Assembly: GCA_001316125.1 (NCBI GenBank)
Contig: BBCS01000011.1
Location: 1 to 56,283, forward strand
Direction of reading: 5' to 3'
Length of the DNA stretch: 56,283 nucleotides
Origin: Vulcanisaeta distributa JCM 11213
Lineage (GTDB): Archaea; Thermoproteota; Thermoprotei; Thermoproteales; Thermocladiaceae
The notes beneath the pieces were generated by a model. It was not told the DNA's origin. It was given only the letters and a program-made list of their open reading frames with translations, and made no database searches. The translations under genes were made by a program, and so were the position numbers. Shown here in pieces: positions 9,397 to 18,304 of this stretch (positions within the stretch are counted from its first letter, which is position 1; each line of letters starts with the position of its first letter).

Positions 9397-9672
9397 ATGA
9401 GTAGATTCAGAAAACTTTCACTGACGAGGGTTAAGGGGGGGTTAGTCATTGCAGTAGCCGTAATAAACGATGAAAGGCACATCCTAATGAACAATGAGGC
9501 ATATGAAGTGGTTAAGGAGGTGAATAGATTGCTCGGGCTTAGAAGATGCTCAGTATGTGGTCGTTGGGTAAGGCCTGAGGATCTTGGTTACGTGGAAATA
9601 ATAGGTAATAAAGTTACTAAGCCATATGCCAGGAATGCCTTGGGAGGGCTTATTCGGATATTGCTGAATTAA
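9397..9672 (+). CDS. Small unknown protein with one CxxC pair
   Basis: About 91 residues. The middle carries RRCSVCGRWVRPEDLGYVEI, a single zinc-knuckle-like CxxC; a second metal-binding pair is not visible, so metal binding would need dimerisation or other ligands. ATG at 9397 is preferred to the GTG directly before it. A G7 run at 9435-9441 inserts one Gly (KGGL). No family recognised. It sits between the unknown pair and truD, same direction. Confidence 0.5.
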   Translation: MSRFRKLSLTRVKGGLVIAVAVINDERHILMNNEAYEVVKEVNRLLGLRRCSVCGRWVRPEDLGYVEIIGNKVTKPYARNALGGLIRILLN

Positions 9673-9731
9673 TGAGTCAATGCCTCACTAAATAATAAAA
9701 TTACTCCCTCTTTATAATCAAGGCCTGTAAA

Positions 9732-11099
9732 ATGCCGTTGACATCGGAGGCTTGGCTTGATAGGTTTGTTGGGGATGAATTACTACATAACGGACTGCGA
9801 GGGCATTAGTGGTAGGATCAAGGAGAGACTTGAGGACTTCATAGTTGAGGAGGTGCTGATTGATGGGCAGGTAGTGCCTACCAGCATCACTGGTAAGCCG
9901 TTGCCTAAGATCGTTAGTAAGCCAGGTCCCTGGGTCTGGATGATAATTGAGAAGAGGGGTATTGATGCAATAACGCTGTCGTTAATAATAAGTAGGAAGC
10001 TTGGTGTTGATTCTCGTGACGTTAGCTTTGGTGGTCTTAAGGATGCGATAGCCGTTACATCGCAGGTAGTCTCTGTACGTGGGGGTCTCAATTAATGAGG
10101 TACCCAATGACTTCGGTAAGGATATCAAGGTACTCAATGTGGTGAGTATGGATAGGGCCTTCATAACAGGCGATATTTGGGGGCAATGAATTCACAATAA
10201 AGGTTAGGAACATTGACGTTTCCAGGAAGGATAGCATTAACTGTGTAATTAATCAACTGATGGAGAGGGGTTTACCCACGTATTATGGGTATCAAAGATT
10301 TGGCTTAAAGAGACCGAATTCCCACATTATAGGTAAACACATCATCTTTGGTGAGTTTGAGGAGGCTGTAAATGAATTGCTAGCCATGCATATCCAATGG
10401 AATCTCCGAGGATAAGGGAAGTTAGGGAATTCATTGCAAGAACTGGTGATTACTCGAAGGCCCTTGAATTAATGCCCAGGAGCTACAGGTATTACCCCCC
10501 CGAGAGGCCGTACTTAAACAGTTAGCCAGTAATCCTAGGGATTTCGTAAACGCCCTAAGGAAGTTACCCCCCCGTGAATTATTAAACCTTTACGTTGAAT
10601 CCTACCAATCATACCTATTTAACCTAGCTCTGAGTGAGCGGATTGGCAGGGGGGCTTACCAATAAATAGGGCGTTACCTGGCGATGCTGTTGTCCTGCTT
10701 GATGAGCATGGTCTACCGACTAAGCACGTAATTTATGTGAATGAGTCCATGGTTGATAAGATTAATGAATTGATAATGAAGGGTCGGGCGGTCCCCCCCG
10801 TCGGTCACCTAGTGGGTTATAATACTAAGCTTCCACCTGGTCTTCAAAGCGACATAGAGCTTAGTGTGCTAAGAAGGGAGGGTATAGACTTATCAATGTT
10901 TATGGTTAAGTCAATACCGAAGTTATCAATTAGAGGTGGCTATAGACCATTATTTACCAAGCCTATCATCATCAGTACTAACTTAGCTAATGACGAGTTA
11001 AACATAGTCTTTAGGCTGCCCCCCCGCGGTAATTACGCCACAGTACTTCTCAGGGAATTAATGAAAAGTAAGCACCCCCCCGAAATCGATTTTACGTGA
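9732..11099 (+). pseudogene. truD: tRNA pseudouridine synthase D, TruD (multiply frameshifted)
   Basis: Makes pseudouridine 13 in tRNA. Joined frames give about 435 residues with the archaeal TruD pattern: YYITDCEGISGRIKE, LEDFIVEE, the catalytic region FGGLKDAIAVTSQ (Asp of the KD pair), TYYGYQRFGLKRPN and HIIGKHI, and a C-terminal catalytic-domain end. ATG at 9732 (MPLTSEAWLDRFVG) is the better start, reached by removing one G at 9769-9772. Breaks also occur at G5 10081-10085, G5 10179-10183, near 10395, and G6 10649-10654; in each case four bases fit. Five C7 runs (10495, 10567, 10793, 11019, 11075) each add a Pro in frame. Confidence 0.85.
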
Positions 11100-11156
11100 T
11101 TCCAGTCATATTTGTGACTAAGAAATGATATTAAAGACAAATAATGACGTAACCAG

Positions 11157-11822
11157 ATGCAACCAATACTGTTGGGAATACCTGGGCTTGAGTACCAGGG
11201 ATTCATGGAGTGTGAGACGAACTTCCTACTGTCACTAATGAACTCGATAGAGAGAGGTGTCACGGAGAATAAGAAGCCTCAGTACCCTGATAGGTCATGG
11301 TGGTCCGTGCTAATGATGGAGCCGGTGAAGAAAGCACCAAACATAGATCCAATGCAGACACCACTTGTTAAGTTGACTAGGGCGTCACTAATAAACATAC
11401 CAATTACTGACCCAACATACGGCAAGTACAGCATTAGGATGAACCAGGAGGTAGACCCGGCGACGGAGATAAACAATGTAATAAGCTCATTAATAGCCGA
11501 GGCCCAAACAAGGCCCGTAATAGCCTCAATCAACGCACTCGACAGATTCCTACACCTAAAACCACAAATGAAGTGCGAAATCTATAACCAACTCGATAAA
11601 GCATTGAGGAATCTAATCCTGAGAAGCGACATAACGCACATAATACTATTCTCACCCTACGGAAACCCACAGGGGGGGCCTGAGGAGGGTAATCACTCGG
11701 ATTACGGTGTCTACATAGCCACAGTAACAAGGCCCAGGCACGAGGATACCGTAAAGATCCACGAAATAGGCTACCTATTTAACCAGGCCGTTGAGGATGT
11801 AATGACTAACCAGGGCTTTTGA
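11157..11822 (+). CDS. Unknown protein, 221 residues
   Basis: An intact ORF of no recognised family. It lacks a signal peptide and membrane segments. Distinct blocks are the N-terminal ILLGIPGLEYQGFMECE, a central SVLMMEPVKKAPNIDP, and a C-terminal HSDYGVYIATVTRPRHEDTVK that looks like a beta-hairpin with a possible active-site His/Asp. The G7 run at 11672-11678 adds a Gly in PYGNPQGGPEEG. It lies between truD and tRNA-Thr in the same direction. Codon use resembles its neighbours, so it is probably a real lineage-specific gene. Confidence 0.55.
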   Translation: MQPILLGIPGLEYQGFMECETNFLLSLMNSIERGVTENKKPQYPDRSWWSVLMMEPVKKAPNIDPMQTPLVKLTRASLINIPITDPTYGKYSIRMNQEVDPATEINNVISSLIAEAQTRPVIASINALDRFLHLKPQMKCEIYNQLDKALRNLILRSDITHIILFSPYGNPQGGPEEGNHSDYGVYIATVTRPRHEDTVKIHEIGYLFNQAVEDVMTNQGF

Positions 11823-11892
11823 GCCCTTAACTAAATGATATATACGTGGCATCAAAGCTATAACTTAGTAATAAAGGGACGAGTCACGAAAA

Positions 11893-11901
11893 GCTTAAAA
11901 C
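11893..11901 (+). promoter_or_regulatory. TATA box of tRNA-Thr
   Basis: GCTTAAAAC preceded by CGAAA (BRE-like) ends about 24 nt before the first tRNA base at 11925, the standard archaeal spacing. Confidence 0.6.
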
Positions 11902-11924
11902 TCATGTAGCGCATCAATTACGTA

Positions 11925-12030
11925 GCCCCGGTAGCTCAGCCCGGTCGGAGCGCCCTGGGGGGGCGGCAGCCCCCGTGCAAGCCTCGTAAGCGGGAGGTCC
12001 CGGGTTCGAATCCCGGCCGGGGGGGCTCCA
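11925..12030 (+). tRNA. tRNA-Thr (CGT) with intron at 29/30
   Basis: The acceptor 5' strand is GCCCCGG, the D stem GCTC/GAGC, and the T arm CCGGG-TTCGAAT-CCCGG, with U discriminator and encoded CCA. The anticodon stem closes as CCC+GC with GCGGG around loop CTCGTAA, anticodon CGT, only if 11956-11980 is removed as an intron between positions 29 and 30. A clean bulge-helix-bulge supports this: GCGC/GTGC central helix, bulges CC^T and AA^G, and an outer helix GGGGGC/GCCCCC. The 3' acceptor strand reads CCGGGGGGGC instead of CCGGGGC: three G too many (12019-12025). The intron helix likewise shows seven G against five C. As written the acceptor stem cannot pair over seven base pairs without a bulge. 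Confidence 0.9.
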
Positions 12031-12072
12031 ACAGGGTTGTTATTCTTTTTGGCCTGTGGGTTTTTAGGTGGG

Positions 12073-12473
12073 TCATCCTAGGTTTTTCATTGCCTTGGTT
12101 ATTGCTGATGTTCTCTTTTTGCTCTCTCGCTAAGTTCTTCATTAAGTATTCTCTTTAGTACTTCGCAAACCATAGTAACCAGCCCTGGGCGTTTCCTTAT
12201 TTCGCCTTATCATTGTATTCCCTTAACTTAGCATCAAAGCCAGCACTCCTTAGCCTCTCGAATTGCTATCACATCCTCAATCCTCTTATGCCTAACCCTC
12301 AACTCAACGCAGCCGCTACCGACCACGTGCACGTTCATCATTACGCTATCGATTACCTCAACCATTGAACTACCACGTGGCTTGATCTTCGCGTTAACCA
12401 GCTTAATCAAGCCCCCCCTAAGCTCTTCAGCATCAGGCAGTTGGCTGAGGCCATCAATTAACGCCTTAATCAA
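12073..12473 (-). pseudogene. Degenerate PaRep2b-like remnant
   Basis: A second copy of the C-terminal half of the protein encoded at 143-1054. Aligned blocks are DAEELRGLIKLVNAKIKPRG, SSMVEV, then RLRSAGFDAKLRE, IRKRP, VCEVLKRILNEELSERAK and KAMKNLG. Frames change several times, and a region matching KFEVYINQSE in the other copy is shortened. Upstream of 12473 an in-frame stop closes the frame, so the N-terminal half is missing. The final stretch AAGGCAATGAAAAACCTAGG is identical in both copies. It begins 43 nt after the tRNA-Thr and is convergent with it. The divergence at many codons shows a true old paralogue, not only misread bases. Confidence 0.65.
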
Positions 12474-12662
12474 TTGGTTACTAAGCCATTTCTAAGTCAA
12501 TGCGATAGGTAATAGGTTGCATTGAGTGTGAGGGTTTTCTGACGTTATTGTCTATATTACCGCAATAAGTGATTCACTGCCTGAAGTCGGTAGATTGAGT
12601 TCGCTTTAGTGCGTAGTTAAAGTGCCATTTCTAGCTTTTCACGGTCTTTCCACGAATGCTTC

Positions 12663-12671
12663 CTTAAATAT
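12663..12671 (+). promoter_or_regulatory. TATA box of surface-protein gene
   Basis: CTTAAATAT centred about 28 nt before the ATG at 12695, with no Shine-Dalgarno in between: a leaderless-type promoter. Confidence 0.5.
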
Positions 12672-12694
12672 ATTTCCTTACTTAAATTAATTCG

Positions 12695-14623
12695 ATGAGA
12701 GCACTAGTATTACTACTTGTAGGGATTACCTTGTTAATTACTACTAGCGTTGTTATTTTGCACGCTCAAGGTATTAGCGCATCCGTAGGTGCCAACGTCT
12801 CCGCAAACGTTAGTGGTAATGCAAGTGTCGGCGGACTTATTACTTCATATAATGTTCACCTGGCCATAGCACAACGCTGGGTTACTGCCCTAAATGCCAG
12901 CGGTATTAACTCAACGGCTGTCCTTAAATTAATTAACGAGGCTGAGGCCTACGCCAAGCCGGTGATTACCTCAAGGCAGTAATTACGTTAAATACTGCGA
13001 TAAACCTGGCGGCCCAATTAATGACTAACGCCCACATAAATCTAACACAAGCCGTACTCAATAACTACTCCTCACTGACGTCTTCCGTAAACAGTACTGT
13101 AACCAGTAACTTACTAAACAATGAAACCATTGCAAGCCTCGCATTGAGGGTGTTGTCGATGGCCGGCAGTAGTGCCAACACGGCGTACGTAATAGACATG
13201 TGCACGGCAATATTAAGTAGTACAAAGGCGCAGCTCCAGCCATACGTACAACCAATAGCCCTCATGGGCCTTAACACAGCCATTAACGTATTAAACAACG
13301 CATACGCCGGGTTGACGACGGTGGGCATCAACTCAACAATAAGGCAGTTGATAGTCGTTAAGTCCGAGTTAATGATCATCTCACTATTAATCCCACCAAG
13401 CGCGAGGGCCCACTTAATACTTCATGCCGTGGTCAAGCCATATATCGACCTATTAAACCTCACGGCCCTAGAGGCACTAAACAACCTATCAACATCGCTG
13501 GGCGTGGCAATACCCACCCCCCCACAACAACTAATCCAATGCATGGCCCAACTCAATGGAACACTAACCTCATTAATGAACGCCTCACTGAGCCAACCCG
13601 AGGCCTATGCCAAGCCGATGCATTTATTAATGAGTATCTTACCTGCCTAGGGCAGGTCAGAGCGCTCGTTAATGAGAGCAACACCGCACACCTGGTGATT
13701 ATGAAATTCATGAATATAACCACTGAACTAAGCAATACTGGCTTAACAAACCTAACACCATACATACTTAGTACCTACACCCAGTGTAGGGCGGAGCTAA
13801 TCAATGCCTTCAGCAGCGGTAACGCAACGTTGATAGGGCAGGTACTAGCCCAGTGTAAAGCGAAGGCTCATTACTACGAGTACAGGGTCCATTATGCGAT
13901 GTGGCTTATGAACGCAACGAGGGGGGGTTATCTATCAAGTATTAACTCGACAATATGGGGGGGCTTGGCGAAACAATACGGCATAAGCAGCGCAAAGCCC
14001 ATGCTATGCTATGTTAAGCTCAGCGGTTATATAATGGGCAACATAACGCTTATACTCAGGGAAATGATCAACGGGACAATAACACCGCTAGAGGCCCAGG
14101 CGTTGATAAATGAATACCTAAATAGTATGATTAATTCAACACCATCATTGGCCGCGGGCTGCCTTGGAATACCCACGGCACCGCACACTTACGTACCAAT
14201 GAGCAATTGGGTAACGGTGGGGCCCAGCGCAAGTGGTGAGTTGTCGATGGGCTATAATGGAAGTGCTGAATTGATAATAAACATAACAAACCCAACCCAG
14301 GAAAACCTGTACATAAGTGGGTTCAGCATTGGGAGGTTGATGTGCACGTTCTCCAGCGCCATCGAGGTGAATGCCGGTTCTCAGGGAACCTTGAATTAGG
14401 GCTATCAATTAGTAATGGCGTAATTACCGGGGGGGTATCAAGCTTAAGTGGGTCGGGTGGTGTTGAGGTTTCGCAGGGAACGACGGTAAGTTGTACTGGG
14501 CGTTCAGTGATTATGTACATGCCTACACTGAGTGGTAGGCTTTATCTGAGTAATGGTTTATGGATATCATTCTTCATAATGGTTAATGGCGGAACCAATG
14601 CAATGACCAATTATGGTTGGTAA
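12695..14623 (+). pseudogene. Secreted, sequon-rich surface protein (frameshifted)
   Basis: Joined frames give about 640 residues. The N-terminus has a Sec signal peptide (MRALVLLLVGITLLITTSV, cleavage near HAQG). The mature chain is mostly alpha-helical and very rich in N-x-S/T sequons (dozens), as in glycosylated S-layer-associated proteins of Thermoproteales. The C-terminal third turns to beta-rich segments with a run of small residues (SSLSGSGG). No C-terminal membrane anchor is visible. The element EAYAKA(G/D) occurs twice (12945 and 13600), suggesting internal repeats. Frames break at both of these repeats through loss of one G in AAGGCCG, and again near 14360-14395. Long runs lie at 13517, 13921, 13957 and 14429. 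Function unknown. Confidence 0.65.
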
Positions 14624-15497
14624 TTAAACAAGGTTCTTAAACGCTCAGTCCCCCCCATTAATATGACCGGCTTGTTCCTATCGACACTAAATAACCTGGC
14701 TATTAATGGGCATTTAGCCCTGAATAGGAATAATACGTTATTTAACCCCCCGGCCTTTTCTCCATAAAGGTTTCCAAGTTATCAAGTCCCTTCGAAATTA
14801 CTAAGTCGTAATTCATCAACTCCCTAACCACATAATCATACCAGAAGGCTGAGTAATTACCAGGTAATGCCCTAGCTTCAAAATTCCTGGCAAGGTTAAT
14901 GATATAGTCATACGTAACATCAACCTCGTAAGGCCTACTCCTTGCATATACCACGACCTTAATACCCATTGAAACGAGCTTCCTAATAAGCAATAGGTCA
15001 AACTGAAACTCACCGGCATTATCAACCAGGTAGGCAATACTCCCTACATGATTAAGCCTATTCCTTAGACTGGCAGGATCAGTGTCTAGCCAAGCTGGTT
15101 CCTCAAGTATATTCCTAACGAAATCCTTAACACTAAAATTATAACCCCCCCTCATTGGCACATCAACGGAGTTTGCCGAGGCAGCGAGCTTCACGTAATC
15201 AATAACATCATCACCAAGTCTCAACCCACTAATTAGCTCATCAGCAACTCTCTCAAGCATTAATTTCTCATCAGCATGCGGGTCATTATTACTAAGCATC
15301 CTTACCATGCTATTAAACGACTCAATAAACACCGTTGCCCTACCCAGTGGTGCTAAGTTCATCACAGTCCTACCTAAATCTATGAATGGCATAGCGTCGT
15401 TGATCCCAAGTTTCTTTAACTCGCTGAACCTGGACTCAAGAACGCAGAGTAAACAATCACTAGTGCTTACATACCATGAGCTGCGCATTACAGTCAC
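14611..15497 (-). pseudogene. DUF89 family metal-dependent phosphatase-like protein (frameshifted tail)
   Basis: DUF89/ARMT1-like fold. Visible motifs are CLLCVLESRF at the N-terminus, YLVDNAGEFQFDLLLIRKL (the conserved D-N metal/phosphate loop), KVVVYARSRPYEVDVTYD, and DLVISKGLDNLETF. Members are Mn/Co-dependent phosphatases acting on damaged or unusual sugar phosphates. The tail breaks at the C6 run 14746-14751; with four bases it continues LNNVLFLFRAKCP, the expected ending, and stops at 14611. The start overlaps the end of the molybdopterin oxidoreductase gene by 4 nt, so the two are co-transcribed. Confidence 0.75.
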
Positions 15498-16162
15498 CTC
15501 ATAACTCTAACCCTCCTCCTCATCATTATTGGACCGCCCTCATTGAATCTCTCCTCAAGCCATGGGTCACCATTATCATGATAACCAAGGGACTCCCAGT
15601 AACCAGGTTCGTTACTATCCATGATTATTAGCTCGCTAAGGTACTTAGCGCTTTTCCAGCCGTAACGTGATGGTACAACAAGTCTTAGTGGAAAGCCATG
15701 TTCCTTAGGCAGTATTTTCCCATTCATTGCATAGGCGATTATCGTTGTTTCCTCAAGCAAGGCGTTCAATGGTAAATTCGTAGTGTAACCATCAATGCCG
15801 ACAGCCATTGCGTAATCGCCCTTAGGCCTAGCCATATCCATTAAGTACCTCGTTGGTACACCCCCCCTCCACTCTACATTTAGCACGCTCCAACCAGTGA
15901 CACAATGGAAATCAGTAACCAGGTCCACACAGGGTGCTTTCGTGATTAGGTCTATATACGGTATTTCAACCCTATTCTCAACGAGCCCCGTCACCCTCAA
16001 TCTATAGCTAAATACATTAACATCTTCGGGAGGGTCGTAGATATCGTATATCACGAAGCGAGGGATAACCCTTTGGTTTGGTGGTAATTCACGCCTATAA
16101 ACTAATTTACTGCATTCCCTACTTAACGCGATCTTAAGGATATCATTAATCGCATTACTCAC
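15494..16162 (-). CDS. Sulfite-oxidase-family molybdopterin oxidoreductase
   Basis: A 222-residue intact protein of the YedY/sulfite oxidase fold. The motif TDFHCVTGWSV contains the Cys that ligates molybdenum, followed by VEWRG(G)VPTRYL, YTTNLPL, YAMNGKILPKEHGFPLRLVVP and a C-terminal GYWESLGYHDNGDPW. These are the ordered blocks of small cytosolic members. No Tat signal is visible, so it is probably intracellular. Substrate unknown. The C7 run at 15861-15867 adds a Gly inside the conserved WRGVP. It is first in an operon with the DUF89 gene and divergent from the encapsulin gene. Confidence 0.8.
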   Translation of the reverse strand: MSNAINDILKIALSRECSKLVYRRELPPNQRVIPRFVIYDIYDPPEDVNVFSYRLRVTGLVENRVEIPYIDLITKAPCVDLVTDFHCVTGWSVLNVEWRGGVPTRYLMDMARPKGDYAMAVGIDGYTTNLPLNALLEETTIIAYAMNGKILPKEHGFPLRLVVPSRYGWKSAKYLSELIIMDSNEPGYWESLGYHDNGDPWLEERFNEGGPIMMRRRVRVMR

Positions 16163-16242
16163 GGATCGATTGAAATAAACGCTATTAATAAGTCCTAGGT
16201 TTAGTTTTCATTGAAAATAACGTTTCATGTAGTTAATGGAAA

Positions 16243-16251
16243 TATTTATAA
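16243..16251 (+). promoter_or_regulatory. TATA box of the encapsulin gene
   Basis: TATTTATAA about 26-33 nt before the ATG at 16276, in an AT-rich spacer shared with the divergent oxidoreductase gene. Confidence 0.5.
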
Positions 16252-16275
16252 GTATTTTTAAACTATGATTAAGAT

Positions 16276-17412
16276 ATGGTGTTTTCTAAGAATCCGGTGG
16301 ATATTATTAGGGATAGAAAATTTTCACAGGGTGAGATTGCCGATTCACTTAGGCTCGCTATTATGGCTGAGCTTGATGCCATAAACCTATACCTACAATT
16401 ATCCAGGCTCATTGATGATGAGCGAGTTAAGAGGGTATTTGAGGATATAGCTAAGGAGGAAAAGACACACTTTGGTGAGTTTCTCACGTTACTTAAATCC
16501 TACGACCCTGAGCAGGTTGAGCAACTAAAGGCCGGTTCGGCAGAGGTCGGCGAGCTAACGGGTATTAAATTGCCGGCAAATGACCCTAATAATGGCCAGA
16601 GGAAGTCGGGTTCAACTAGTAATGCCAATGATCCTCCACCTGACGTGGTTTCATCATCGAACCTAAGTCCCGAGGAACTTAGATACATACAGGATAGGAT
16701 TAGGGAGGCTGCTAATGGCGTTAGGAGGTTTAGGAAGTACTTAACCGTTTATGAGGCTGGCCCCCCCGGGCTTGATTCTGTGCCACTTGACGAGGTCGTA
16801 ATCGGTCCTCCAATTACTACGACTAGGTCCGTGGTACCGCTTAAGGAGTTAAGTGTGAAGTTCCCAATTTCGCAAAGACAGGTGGAGTACGCTAGAGCAA
16901 GGGGGGGTGAAAGAATTTACTCAGTAACCGCTGATCAGGCGGCTATTAAGCTTGGTTATGATGAGGACTCATTGATACTTAGTGACATTTTGGGTAATCC
17001 TAAGGTTAAATCAATGGGCATTTCATCGTGGGACATGCCTGGTTCAGCAGTTAATGAGGTGTCAAGTGCTGTTAATGCATTATATAGTAATTACATACCT
17101 GAGCCGTACGTGCTATTCGTAAGCCCTGGCAGGTATACGAAGCTCCTAATGGTTGTTGAGAGGACGGGTGTCATGGAGTTAACTAGGATTAAATCCCTGG
17201 TCAAGGATGTAGTGGTTATACCCCAGTTAAAGGATGATACGGCGCTACTGCTGTCTGTTCATCAATCAGTCATTGATGTAGCCGTAGGCGTTGATACGGC
17301 ATTGGTATATTTAGGCCCTGAAGATGGGACGCATGGTTTCGTACTATGGGAGACACTGGCAGTGAGAATTAAGGATCCCAGGGGGGGCGTGATCATTCTT
17401 AAGCAGGGATGA
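16276..17412 (+). CDS. Ferritin-like protein fused to encapsulin shell protein
   Basis: A 378-residue fusion that should assemble into an HK97-fold protein compartment storing iron, as known for the Pyrococcus furiosus homologue. Residues 1 to about 85 form the ferritin-like (EncFtn/Flp) domain: AELDAINLY with Glu32 and AKEEKTHFGEF with Glu62 and His65, the same spacing as the ferroxidase residues of EncFtn. Residues about 105-135 are a Pro/Ser/Asn-rich linker. From about 140 the shell domain follows, with FPISQRQVEYARARG, MGISSWDMPGSAVNEV, YVLFVSPGRYTKLL, DVAVGVDTALVYLGPEDG and the closing FVLWETLAVRI. Three seven-base runs (16761, 16901, 17382) probably add Pro, Gly and Gly. The stop overlaps the next gene's ATG. 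Confidence 0.9.
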   Translation: MVFSKNPVDIIRDRKFSQGEIADSLRLAIMAELDAINLYLQLSRLIDDERVKRVFEDIAKEEKTHFGEFLTLLKSYDPEQVEQLKAGSAEVGELTGIKLPANDPNNGQRKSGSTSNANDPPPDVVSSSNLSPEELRYIQDRIREAANGVRRFRKYLTVYEAGPPGLDSVPLDEVVIGPPITTTRSVVPLKELSVKFPISQRQVEYARARGGERIYSVTADQAAIKLGYDEDSLILSDILGNPKVKSMGISSWDMPGSAVNEVSSAVNALYSNYIPEPYVLFVSPGRYTKLLMVVERTGVMELTRIKSLVKDVVVIPQLKDDTALLLSVHQSVIDVAVGVDTALVYLGPEDGTHGFVLWETLAVRIKDPRGGVIILKQG

Positions 17413-18147
17413 TTAAATGCGTAGTTAGGGTTAAATACTCATTACGTGCTTCGTCTTCCGTGGGTTTCGTAAACCTATTAATAAACATGTTTAATTACAT
17501 CGGGATAGTGGCATTCGCGGCCTCGGGCGCCTTTAAGGCGTATGAGAAGAATCTCGACATACTGGGCGGCATCGTCCTCGGCTCATCAGTAGCCTTGCTG
17601 GGGGGGGCATAATTAGGGACATCCTCATTGGTGTATTCCCACCAACAAACATCGTTTACCTGCCTACCCTGTAACGGCAATAATGGCATCATTAATAGCC
17701 TACATATTCTACCCACTCATCGCCAAATACAAAAATGCCCTCATGTACGCGGATGCCATTGGTCTCGGCACCTTCTCAGCCGTAGGTGCTGAGATCGCTG
17801 CTGAGCATGATCTTAACATACTTGGTGTGATATTGATGGCTGCCGTGACCGCGGCAGGCGGCGGTGTTGTTAGGGATGTACTGGCCGGCGAGATTCCCAC
17901 AATATTTAGGCGTGATATCTACGCAACGGTTGCCGTGCTTGGTGGCATAATATACCTCGTATTCAAGTCATTACTAGGTAGTGAGACCGCCGTGCTTGCC
18001 ACGGCTATTATCATAGTGATTACTAGATTCATGATAATAATGAGGGGGGGTCTTGATAAGGCCCACATAACGGTGCGCCTATCGCCGTATAGATTAGCAG
18101 AGGATGCGAGGGACACTAGGCATGGCGTTAATCCTCATTCACATTAA
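17409..18147 (+). pseudogene. UPF0126/TRIC-like membrane protein (frameshifted)
   Basis: About 230 residues with six to seven membrane helices arranged as two related halves, as in UPF0126 (YicG-type, glycine transporter or TRIC-like channel) proteins. Signature pieces are FAASGAFKAYEKNLDILG in half one and AVGAEIAAEHDLNILGVIL with AAGGGVVRDVLAGEIP in half two. The G8 run at 17600-17607 breaks half one; six G give LLGGIIRDIL. A lost T near 17665 breaks it again (YLPYPVTAIMAS). The first ATG overlaps the encapsulin stop (ATGA), suggesting coupled translation, but ATG at 17487 fits the family N-terminus too. Transported solute unknown. Confidence 0.7.
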
Positions 18148-18291
18148 TGCCCAACTCACGGGCTATATTCACTAACCTGTTGATTCGACTCCACGATTTA
18201 TCCCTAATCACCACGGTACTACCCATGAACTCCGTATTAAGGCCTAGCCTATTGATCGATTGCTTTAGTAATTCGTAGTCTCTAAATCCAT
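18128..18291 (-). CDS. Possible small protein, about 54 residues (start frame broken)
   Basis: The frame reads DYELLKQSINRLGLNTEFMG, then VVIRDKSWSRINRLVNIARELGIN, and stops at 18128. It is amphipathic and continuous, and looks coding. A usable ATG at 18291 (MDL) lies one base out of frame, as if one A were missing in TTTAGAG. It follows rfcL at 13 nt and overlaps the end of the UPF0126 gene on the other strand. No family recognised. Confidence 0.35.
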
Positions 18292-18304
18292 TGCTACTAC
18301 GTAA

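Noticed and set aside
11936..12142. Minus-strand ORF across tRNA-Thr
   Set aside because: It is the antisense of tRNA sequence (the familiar PGFEPGT-type peptide), not a gene.
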